From the NCBI GenBank assembly GCA_945872225.1, contig CAMBZK010000014.1, positions 1-14,285 of the forward strand: DNA of 14,285 nucleotides. The letters run 5' to 3'. The DNA is from a candidate division TM6 bacterium UASB124. Its GTDB lineage: Bacteria; Babelota; Babeliae; Babelales; RVW-14. The notes under the pieces were generated by a model, which made no database searches, was not told where the DNA came from, and was given only the letters and a program-made list of their open reading frames with translations. This document shows positions 7,668-13,508 of this stretch, piece after piece. A program made the position numbers and the translations under genes. Numbering within the stretch: position 1 is the first letter of the stretch; the number at the start of each line of letters is the position of its first letter.

Positions 7668-7674
7668 CCGTATC

Positions 7675-8367
7675 ATGGTTACTACTCGCTTACGTGTTAA
7701 AGAGCTGCTCAGAGAGCGCCGTTGGACAACAAAGGTCCTTGCTGAAAAGACCGGTCTGTCTGAAAGTTATTTAACGCACATTAAAAATGGCACACGCCGC
7801 TGGAACGAAGATGCATTGAAAAAACTTGCAGAAGCGTTCGAGCTCAGCCCATACCAAGTACTTGAAGATTCACTTGGAGCACCGGTATCAGCCGATACGG
7901 TAGACCAGCTCCCAGAAGACCTTCTTGAACAAACCAAAGCACTTAACTTGCAATTAAAGATTATCCCTGTCGTTGGACAAATTCCTGCCCAACCATCAGA
8001 AGCAAATAATCGCTCAGCTCAAATTTCTACCGGTTACCGTGATAATTTTGTCCCGGTTCTTGGTCAATTTGAAGACAATTCAATGTTCGCTCTTTCTACC
8101 GAAGACAATGGCATGGCCCCTAACTTCGTTAAGGGAGACATCCTCGTTGTTTGCCCTGGCATGTGGACTAACTCTGGTGACATCGTTGCTGTTGAATACG
8201 GCGAAGATGACAAACAGGTCCGCGCCATTATGCAGGTAAACTACATGGAAGACTTTATTGTTCTTGAATCAGTGAACCATAAAAAGGCTCCTTTGGCCCT
8301 GGTTCGCGGGAAAGATCAGTTTAGAATTATCGGTAAAGTAATTTATCGCTATCAAAAAATGGCATAA
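7675..8367 (+). CDS. XRE-type helix-turn-helix regulator with degenerate S24/LexA-like domain
   Basis: A 230-residue cytosolic DNA-binding protein. Residues 6-60 form an XRE/cro-like helix-turn-helix: LAEKTGLSESYLTHIKNGTR holds the turn and recognition helix, followed by LKKLAEAFELSPYQVLED. After a linker (about 70-125), the C-terminal half follows the LexA/UmuD/CI fold: a region ending in DNGMAPNFVKGDILVV, then GDIVAVEY and KQVRAIM, then VLESVNHKKAP. In active members, self-cleavage uses a Ser in the 'GDSM' turn and a Lys 37 residues later. Here the matching positions are Gly146 and Arg183, also exactly 37 apart, so the dyad is absent. The protein is therefore probably not inactivated by RecA-stimulated cleavage. 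Family knowledge suggests a dimerising, perhaps ligand-sensing domain. A palindrome in its leader suggests autoregulation. A terminator separates it from rpsF. Confidence 0.85.
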   Translation: MVTTRLRVKELLRERRWTTKVLAEKTGLSESYLTHIKNGTRRWNEDALKKLAEAFELSPYQVLEDSLGAPVSADTVDQLPEDLLEQTKALNLQLKIIPVVGQIPAQPSEANNRSAQISTGYRDNFVPVLGQFEDNSMFALSTEDNGMAPNFVKGDILVVCPGMWTNSGDIVAVEYGEDDKQVRAIMQVNYMEDFIVLESVNHKKAPLALVRGKDQFRIIGKVIYRYQKMA

Positions 8368-8409
8368 TTTGATGCCTGATTGATAAAAATCATAGTTCTG
8401 GTAGCATAG

Positions 8410-8450
8410 AGGCTGGTTTTAATGGGTTCCGTTAACAACCGGCCTTTTTT
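8410..8450 (+). terminator. Rho-independent terminator after the repressor gene
   Basis: AGGCTGGTT (8410-8418) pairs with AACCGGCCT (8437-8445) over 9 bp with one G-U pair and an 18-base loop, followed by a run of six T. It isolates the repressor gene from the ribosomal protein genes. Confidence 0.8.
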
Positions 8451-8513
8451 GCTGGCTGTTATCTCCCCCAACCGTTTACAACATTAAACATATTTTCTGG
8501 GAGAACCATTCCT

Positions 8514-8957
8514 ATGCTACGTTACGAAACACTGCTTCTTGGCAAAACCGAGATGACAGAAGATGATATTGCTATGCTTGAGCGCTCATTTGATAAAATG
8601 ATCTCAGATGCTAAAGGCAAGCTCTCTTCATTCGACAAATGGGGCAAGTATCGCCTCGCTTTCCAAGTGGATAAAAACACCCATGGTGTTTATATTCTTA
8701 TCCGCTACGAAATTCCCCTTAACAGCGCGTCAACAACGATCAAACAACTTGATGAATTCCTTAAAATCAAGTGTGATGAATTGGTGTTGCGTCACGTAAA
8801 CAAACGTCTCAAGGAGAACGCTCCTGCGACCTATGTAAAGCCTGAACCACTTGATGTTGTTCGTACTGGCTCTGTTGATGCATTTATCAAAGATAATAAG
8901 ATTGATAGCTTGCTCAACAGCGTAGACGCTGCAAACGACGACGATATTGTTAACTAA
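8514..8957 (+). CDS. rpsF: 30S ribosomal protein bS6
   Basis: bS6 binds 16S rRNA in the platform of the small subunit, together with bS18. The 147-residue product starts MLRYETLLLG, the typical first strand 'YE..ll', has the conserved KWGKYRLAFQVDKNTHGVYILIRY segment and the LDEFLKIKCDELVLRHVNKR helix-strand at about 80-100. The tail beyond residue 100 is longer than in many bacteria and acidic at the very end (DAANDDD). GGGAGA at 8499-8504 is a good binding site, 9 bases before the ATG. It begins the run rpsF-rpsR-typA; the ssb gene that often follows rpsF is absent. A clear promoter was not found between the upstream terminator and this gene. Confidence 0.96.
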   Translation: MLRYETLLLGKTEMTEDDIAMLERSFDKMISDAKGKLSSFDKWGKYRLAFQVDKNTHGVYILIRYEIPLNSASTTIKQLDEFLKIKCDELVLRHVNKRLKENAPATYVKPEPLDVVRTGSVDAFIKDNKIDSLLNSVDAANDDDIVN

Positions 8958-8984
8958 TTAAATTCCCCTCGTAGGATACCTTTT

Positions 8985-9269
8985 ATGTCACGCAATAAAC
9001 TTAAAATTAGCTCTCGCTTACTTAAGAAAAAAGTACGCAAACAAGCGTTTTTAAACCCTAAACACTGCCGTTTCTGCAACAGCGTAGAACTGGAACAAGG
9101 GCTTGATTACAAAAACGTTAACTTGCTCAGAAATTTTATTACTGAACGTAGCAAAATTCTGCCATCACGCGTTTCCGGCAACTGCAGCTTTCATCAGCGC
9201 GTTATCGCTACTGAAATCAAAACAGCACGCGCCATTGCGTTAATCCCATTCTGTACGCTGCAAGGGTAG
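8985..9269 (+). CDS. rpsR: 30S ribosomal protein bS18, zinc-binding (C+) form
   Basis: bS18 pairs with bS6 on the small-subunit platform. The 94-residue protein has the family core CRFCNS, LDYKNVNLLRNFITERSKIL, PSRVSGNCSFHQR and ARAIALIPF. Four likely metal ligands are kept: Cys28, Cys31, Cys67 and His70, so this is the zinc-ribbon form; many bacteria have lost these cysteines. The N-terminus has about 20 basic residues before the core. TAGGAT lies about 8 bases before the ATG. It is 27 bases after rpsF and 9 bases before typA, so the three are very probably one operon. The rplI gene that commonly follows rpsR is not here. Confidence 0.97.
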   Translation: MSRNKLKISSRLLKKKVRKQAFLNPKHCRFCNSVELEQGLDYKNVNLLRNFITERSKILPSRVSGNCSFHQRVIATEIKTARAIALIPFCTLQG

Positions 9270-9278
9270 TGTGACCTT

Positions 9279-11087
9279 ATGAGTTTTAAACAACGCTTAG
9301 AAATAAGAAATATTGCTATTATCGCTCACGTTGACCATGGAAAAACAACCCTGGTCGATCAACTGCTTAAACAATCTGGCACCATGGGTAGTGACACGGC
9401 TGAACGTGTTATGGACTCCGGTGACCTTGAGCGTGAACGAGGGATTACCATTCTTGCTAAAAACACCGCTATCAAGCTTCCTGAAGCAAAAATCAACATC
9501 GTAGACACCCCAGGCCACATGGACTTTGGTGGCGAAGTTGAACGTACTTTGCAAATGGTTGAGGGCTTCTTGCTCTTGGTGGACGCAGCAGAGGGACCAC
9601 TTCCTGGCACACGTTTTGTATTGCAAAAGGCATTACAGCTCGACCTAAAACCTATTCTCGTTATTAACAAAATCGACCGTAAAGACGCCGATATTGCTCG
9701 TACCGAAGAAATGGTTCACGAACTGTTTTTAGACCTTGCAACCAAAGAAGAGCAGCTTGATTTTCCTGTGCTTTACGGCTCGTCTCGCGGTGGCTTTATG
9801 TCACTCAGCCCAGACAAGCACGATGGTACCATGCAACCACTGTTTGATACCGTTCTCAAGCACATCCCAGTGCCAAAAGAAGAAACCTCAGATTTACGTT
9901 TGCTAATTACCAACTTGGATCATTCAGACTTCCTTGGCCGTATCGCTATTGGTCGTATTTTCAATGGTAACATCAACTTGAATAAGAGCGTGATTGCTTG
10001 CAAAGGTGACTTTGTAGGTAAGCCATGCCGCGTCACCAAGATCTACCAGTTCGAAGGTGTACGCAAAGTTGAAGTTGAATCAGCTGATTTTGGCGACATT
10101 ATCGCTATCGCTGGGGTTGACGAAGACATTGCAATCGGCACAACCCTGTGTGATGTTGATAAACCACAACCATTGCCATACATCGAAGTTGACGAGCCAA
10201 CCTTATCTATCTATTTCTCCGTTAACAACTCACCATTTGGTGGTCGTGAAGGCAAATTGCTGACATCACGCCAAATTCGTGACCGCTTGCAACGCGAAAT
10301 TAGAATCAACTTGGCATTACGCGTAGAAGATACTGACACCCCAGAAACCTTCAAAGTTTCAGGTCGTGGCCAGTTGCATCTTGGCATCTTGGTTGAAACC
10401 ATGCGCCGAGAAGGCTTTGAAATTCAATTGTCAGCACCTGAAGTTATTTATAAGATCGTCGATGGCGCAAAGCACGAACCATTCGAGCTTTTGACCATTG
10501 ATATCGATGAAGACCATCAGGGTGTGATCATGGAAAACTTGGGCAAGCGTCGCGCGCTCATGCAAAACATGATTCACAGCGACAACGGCAAAGTACGCCT
10601 TGAGTTCAAGATCCCTGCTCGCGGGCTTCTTGGCTTCAGAGGTCAGTTCTTAACCGATACTCGCGGTACTGGCTTGATGAGTCACCGTTTTATGGGCTAT
10701 GAGCCATTTGCTGGCGACATTCCTAGTCGTACCAAAGGTGCGCTTATTTCCATGGAACTTGGTGCTACAACAGCATATGCACTCGATGGCTTGCAGCCTC
10801 GTGGCATCCTGTTTGTTGGTCCTACCGTTGAAGTATACGAAGGTATGATTATCGGCGAACACAGCCGTGATAATGACCTTGACGTTAACCCAACCAAGGG
10901 CAAAAAGCTCACCAACATGCGTGCATCAGGATCTGATGACGCGGTTAAGTTAGCTCCGCCACGCGCCATTAACTTGGAAGCAGCACTTGACTGGATTAAC
11001 CGTGATGAGTTGATTGAGGTTACTCCTGAATCTATTCGTCTACGTAAAAAAGGCTTACGTCCTTGTGATCGCAAGAAACACGAGTAA
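9279..11087 (+). CDS. typA: Ribosome-binding GTPase TypA/BipA
   Basis: Translational GTPase related to EF-G that binds the ribosome, helps large-subunit assembly at low temperature and acts in stress responses. The 602 residues are close to the E. coli length (about 607). GTPase motifs: G1 AHVDHGKT at 16-23, G2 with Thr57 in ERGIT, G3 DTPGH at 76-80, and G4 NKID at 130-133. Domains II, III and V follow, and the TypA-specific C-terminal domain is clear from TRGTGLMSHRFMGYEPFAGD and NPTKGKKLTNMRASGSDD, the latter part of the 23S rRNA-contacting loop. The start ATG lies 9 bases after the rpsR stop with only a distant AAGGG, inside the end of rpsR, so translation may be coupled. A strong terminator follows. 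Being placed directly after rpsR is uncommon. Confidence 0.98.
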   Translation: MSFKQRLEIRNIAIIAHVDHGKTTLVDQLLKQSGTMGSDTAERVMDSGDLERERGITILAKNTAIKLPEAKINIVDTPGHMDFGGEVERTLQMVEGFLLLVDAAEGPLPGTRFVLQKALQLDLKPILVINKIDRKDADIARTEEMVHELFLDLATKEEQLDFPVLYGSSRGGFMSLSPDKHDGTMQPLFDTVLKHIPVPKEETSDLRLLITNLDHSDFLGRIAIGRIFNGNINLNKSVIACKGDFVGKPCRVTKIYQFEGVRKVEVESADFGDIIAIAGVDEDIAIGTTLCDVDKPQPLPYIEVDEPTLSIYFSVNNSPFGGREGKLLTSRQIRDRLQREIRINLALRVEDTDTPETFKVSGRGQLHLGILVETMRREGFEIQLSAPEVIYKIVDGAKHEPFELLTIDIDEDHQGVIMENLGKRRALMQNMIHSDNGKVRLEFKIPARGLLGFRGQFLTDTRGTGLMSHRFMGYEPFAGDIPSRTKGALISMELGATTAYALDGLQPRGILFVGPTVEVYEGMIIGEHSRDNDLDVNPTKGKKLTNMRASGSDDAVKLAPPRAINLEAALDWINRDELIEVTPESIRLRKKGLRPCDRKKHE

Positions 11088-11110
11088 TCGTATTTGATTT
11101 GCTTTTTAAG

Positions 11111-11141
11111 AGGGCTCTGCAGCGATGCAGGGCCCTTTTTT
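11111..11141 (+). terminator. Rho-independent terminator of the rpsF-rpsR-typA operon
   Basis: AGGGCTCTGCA (11111-11121) pairs with TGCAGGGCCCT (11126-11136) over 11 bp with one G-U pair around a GCGA (GNRA-type) tetraloop, followed by six T. It lies 23 bases after the typA stop codon. Confidence 0.92.
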
Positions 11142-11171
11142 ATTGAGTGTTCACTACCCGAAAAAGCATAA

Positions 11172-11207
11172 ACTATTTCGCAAAATGAAAGCCCGCTATA
11201 AAATAGT
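11172..11207 (+). promoter_or_regulatory. Candidate -10 element and inverted repeat before the ankyrin gene
   Basis: TATAAA at 11197-11202 (5 of 6) is a likely -10 with no good -35. A perfect 7-bp inverted repeat, ACTATTT (11172-11178) and AAATAGT (11201-11207), brackets the region. In such A+T-rich DNA this may be chance. Confidence 0.3.
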
Positions 11208-11249
11208 GCTTTGATAGATTTTACGCCAATCAAAAAGCGAGAAAATATC

Positions 11250-11774
11250 ATGTATTTTATGCTATTGCCATTATTGTTGTCGCTTTTTACAGGATCATTA
11301 TACTCAGCGAGGAGAGAGCCTGTTAATCTTTTGCAAGTAGTAGAAAAGGGCGATATTGCTGGCGTAAAAAACCTACTTAAACGCTTCCCTCTAAAAATAG
11401 GTACAAAAGATCTGCACGGACAAACAGCCCTGCATATAGCAGCAGCAATAGGCTTCGTTGAAATCATTCTAATACTACACCGTTATGACACCAGGCTTAA
11501 TGAGGCAACATATAAATTTAAACAGACTGCTCTTCATTATGCTGCGGCTAATAGTCAAACAGAGGCTACAAGAACGCTTGTTGCACTTGGTGCAAATAAA
11601 AATGCAAAAGACTGGATGAGTTATACCCCATTAGACTGGGCTCGCATTAAAGACCATCGCGATGCGGCCAGAGTACTCTTTGAAGAAGGGGCAGCAAGCA
11701 CACGACCTACGAAAAAAACTGTTCGATTTGATCTTGCTAAGAATATATACCATGATATTGATCCATCCATCTAG
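11250..11774 (+). CDS. Secreted ankyrin-repeat protein
   Basis: A 174-residue protein with a short, leucine-rich Sec signal peptide (LLPLLLSLFTGSLYSA, cleavage near residue 20) followed by about four ankyrin units: a divergent one at 26-52 (NLLQVVEKGDIAGVKNLLK), a canonical one at 53-86 (GQTALHIAAAIGFVEIILIL), a third at 90-122 (KQTALHYAAANSQTEATRTL), and a fourth at 123-149 (SYTPLDWARIKDHRDAARVL). Ankyrin repeats bind proteins; in intracellular bacteria they are common in exported factors that meet host targets. After the repeats a basic tail carries KKTVRF, which fits the short RVxF docking pattern for eukaryotic protein phosphatase 1, though such short matches arise by chance. The frame is open to a TTG at 11211; I chose the ATG at 11250 because it directly precedes the signal peptide. 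Its binding site is weak (GCGAGA). Confidence 0.82.
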   Translation: MYFMLLPLLLSLFTGSLYSARREPVNLLQVVEKGDIAGVKNLLKRFPLKIGTKDLHGQTALHIAAAIGFVEIILILHRYDTRLNEATYKFKQTALHYAAANSQTEATRTLVALGANKNAKDWMSYTPLDWARIKDHRDAARVLFEEGAASTRPTKKTVRFDLAKNIYHDIDPSI

Positions 11775-11852
11775 TCTTATTGATAACAAAGAAGAAAGCG
11801 AAATCGCTGTATGTTTTAAGGTGATCAAACCCCCTAGACGAAAAAATTTTCC

Positions 11853-12269
11853 ATGACCCCTTTTGTTAATAAACCAGTTGCTATCTTGAACGAAAAAATT
11901 GAATCAGGCGTACTTATGAACGCGCTTGCACACATGTGCATTGGCCTGGGCGCTGCGATTGGCAAAAAAGAGCTACGCCTCAGCACCTACGTCGATGCAA
12001 CCGATGGCGTTCACCCTTTCATTTCGGAGATGCCGTTCATTATTCTCAAAAGCAATAGCAATAACATTCGTGCGCTCAGACTTGCCGCTCAAGAAGCTGC
12101 CATACGCTGCGTTGACTTTACCAGCACCATGACTGGCGGCGGCTATGAGGAGCAATTGGCGAATACAAAAAATACCCCAGAGGATGCGCTTATTTATTAT
12201 GGCATCGTGCTTTTTGGTGACTGGCAAAAAGTTTCAGAGCTAACAAAAAAATTCTCTTTGTGGCGATAA
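11853..12269 (+). CDS. DUF2000 family protein (peptidyl-tRNA hydrolase II-like fold)
   Basis: A 138-residue cytosolic protein matching my memory of the DUF2000 pattern: an opening strand and helix KPVAILNEKIESGVLMNALAHMCIGLGAAIG (starting residue 7), then an ISEMPFIILKSNSNNIRAL segment, a VDFTSTMTGGGYEEQL turn near 90-105, and the closing YYGIVLFGDWQKVSELTKKFSLWR. The fold resembles peptidyl-tRNA hydrolase 2, but no activity is established for the family as far as I know. The ATG at 11853 has no clear binding site; the domain begins within six residues of it, so the start fits. It lies 78 bases after the ankyrin gene on the same strand with no terminator between, so the two may be co-transcribed. 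No signal peptide. A T-rich hairpin follows about 50 bases after the stop. Confidence 0.8.
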   Translation: MTPFVNKPVAILNEKIESGVLMNALAHMCIGLGAAIGKKELRLSTYVDATDGVHPFISEMPFIILKSNSNNIRALRLAAQEAAIRCVDFTSTMTGGGYEEQLANTKNTPEDALIYYGIVLFGDWQKVSELTKKFSLWR

Positions 12270-12320
12270 ATTCAGTCATTTCGCAAGATTTTTAAGAACA
12301 GGCAAGCCACCCCCCTAGCT

Positions 12321-12358
12321 AAAAAACCCTTACCTGTTACAATTATTGGGTTTTTTTT
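12321..12358 (+). terminator. Probable terminator after the DUF2000 gene
   Basis: AAAAAACCC (12321-12329) pairs with GGGTTTTTT starting at 12348 over 9 bp, with an 18-base loop and eight T in total on the 3' side. The stem is A-U rich, so its strength is uncertain. The loop contains CCTGTT (12333-12338), which can instead pair with AACAGG at 12297-12302. Confidence 0.6.
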
Positions 12359-12364
12359 ACTCTC

Positions 12365-12470
12365 AATCTCCCAAGAAACGTGTGAGATTTTTATGAAGTT
12401 TTCTACCATTGTCCTCTAAGAGACCAGCATCGTTAGATCAAATCTAGCCAACGTGCTGTATCTCTTTTTC
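12365..12470 (+). other. Structured intergenic stretch: one short and one long imperfect hairpin
   Basis: Within the 276-base gap before the GNAT gene, AATCTC (12365-12370) pairs with GAGATT (12384-12389). A longer imperfect stem then runs from 12418 to 12466: AAGAGA/TCTCTT, AGCA/TGCT, CGTT/AACG and AGAT/ATCT, 18 bp in all with small bulges and a CAA loop, followed by TTTTC. It could be a second terminator, a leader structure or a small RNA. No family was recognised. Confidence 0.4.
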
Positions 12471-12499
12471 TACCAACCTAAGCTTCGTTATTTTTTTAC

Positions 12500-12530
12500 G
12501 AGGCACTATTTTTGTTGCCTCACTTTTTAG
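12500..12530 (+). promoter_or_regulatory. Leader hairpin just before the GNAT gene
   Basis: GAGGCA (12500-12505) and TGCCTC (12516-12521) form a perfect 6-bp stem with a 10-base loop, followed by ACTTTTTAG. It lies 24 bases before the start codon and only 14 bases before the AAGGA ribosome binding site. It could be an attenuator or only a weak leftover terminator. Confidence 0.4.
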
Positions 12531-12545
12531 CCAAAAGGATTACGC

Positions 12546-13382
12546 ATGGCATATGCCACACGTACAGTATTTTTTGCATGTCTAGGGATGGCAACAGTCT
12601 CCACACACTCGCATAACAACGAATTTAAAAATATAGAAAGCACAGTAATCATGAATGCTACTCACACCAATTCCTATCAAGCAAGCGATAAAATGGGATC
12701 CGTCATTAGCATCACCTGGCAAGAGACCAGCCTCTTTGCTGAACCCTTTGCAGAGGCAATGAAGTCGTGTTGGCCTATTGCTCGACCGGCCTATGTGCCG
12801 GTTGAGATGCAATTTTTAAAAACATTTCCCGAGGTCGTCGGTACCGAGCCCTATTTTAAAGCATTTGAACCGCTACTCGCTGATGGCGTAGAACACGTCG
12901 ATTGGGCAGCAACAGAAACAGTCATGGCAGGAATGCTTGAAAAGCACTTTGTCTTTGACCCTGCAACCTTCAGTCCTGCCATGATCGAAACGTACGGAAA
13001 GGACAAGGTATTTTATGTTGCTGCACACGACCAGCTAACTGGCCAGCTTGTTGGTTTTATAACCTTTTTAGCACGCTCAAATTACCCGCAGGGCATTATC
13101 AAAGTCATGACCTTTGCCGTAGCACCTGAAGCTCAAAATCGCGGGGTTGGCAAACTGCTCATGAGCTCTATTTTTAATATCATACCAAACATTAAAACGC
13201 TCTTTTTGTGCACACGCGTTACGAACGAAACGGCGCTCAGCGCTTATCAAAACTGGGGCTTTGTGCCAGAGGCACAGCCAATTATGGACCATCAGTTTAA
13301 CCTAGCACACTGGAGCTTTTTATCGTACCACCCAGCAACCACAAATACGTTACAATCAGTAGCCGCGCAATTGAAATCATAG
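12546..13382 (+). CDS. GNAT-family N-acetyltransferase with likely signal peptide
   Basis: A 278-residue protein. The C-terminal half is a GNAT fold that moves an acetyl group from acetyl-CoA to an amine. Visible parts: strand KVFYVAAHD (154-162), GQLVGFITFLAR (166-177), then IKVMTFAVAPEAQNRGVGKL (185-204) with the Q197-x2-G200-x-G202 acetyl-CoA loop, and the final ETALSAYQNWGF (228-239) helix and strand. Residues 1-22 look like a modest Sec signal peptide: R6, hydrophobic VFFACLGMATV, then STHSH. Residues 55-150 are not a known domain to me. AAGGA lies 6 bases before the ATG, supporting this start; an internal ATG at 12651 would give a cytosolic form, so export is not certain. An exported acetyltransferase needs acetyl-CoA outside the bacterium, as in a host cytosol. 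The target is unknown. Confidence 0.82.
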   Translation: MAYATRTVFFACLGMATVSTHSHNNEFKNIESTVIMNATHTNSYQASDKMGSVISITWQETSLFAEPFAEAMKSCWPIARPAYVPVEMQFLKTFPEVVGTEPYFKAFEPLLADGVEHVDWAATETVMAGMLEKHFVFDPATFSPAMIETYGKDKVFYVAAHDQLTGQLVGFITFLARSNYPQGIIKVMTFAVAPEAQNRGVGKLLMSSIFNIIPNIKTLFLCTRVTNETALSAYQNWGFVPEAQPIMDHQFNLAHWSFLSYHPATTNTLQSVAAQLKS

Positions 13383-13394
13383 GCTAACCTAAAA

Positions 13395-13421
13395 AGGGCT
13401 CTGCGATTACAGCGGGGCCCT
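13395..13421 (+). terminator. Probable terminator after the GNAT gene
   Basis: AGGGCTCTGC (13395-13404) pairs with GCGGGGCCCT (13412-13421) over 10 bp with two G-U pairs and a 7-base loop. The 3' side lacks a clean T run, so this may be inefficient. Its left arm is identical over 10 bases to that of the typA terminator. Confidence 0.5.
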
Positions 13422-13445
13422 AGTCTAGTCTACCTTAGCCATCTC

Positions 13446-13454
13446 TGGTACAAT
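13446..13454 (+). promoter_or_regulatory. Candidate extended -10 promoter of the RING-ankyrin gene
   Basis: TGG-TACAAT matches the extended -10 form TGnTATAAT with one mismatch. No good -35 is visible, which extended -10 promoters can tolerate. The start codon lies about 55 bases downstream. Confidence 0.45.
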
Positions 13455-13508
13455 AGCGTAAGAATACAAAAAATGTTTTTTAAACAAGCAAACAAAGGTT
13501 ATGACTAC

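Noticed and set aside
7615..7674. GTG-start extension of the repressor by 20 codons
   Set aside because: The GTG lies within the palindrome, has no suitable binding site, and the ATG at 7675 has GGGAGG at the right distance.
10697..11467. 256-codon open frame on the minus strand over the end of typA and the ankyrin gene
   Set aside because: It is antisense to two well-supported genes and a strong terminator, and its translation is rich in Ser/Arg/Pro with no recognisable domain, as expected of a shadow frame.
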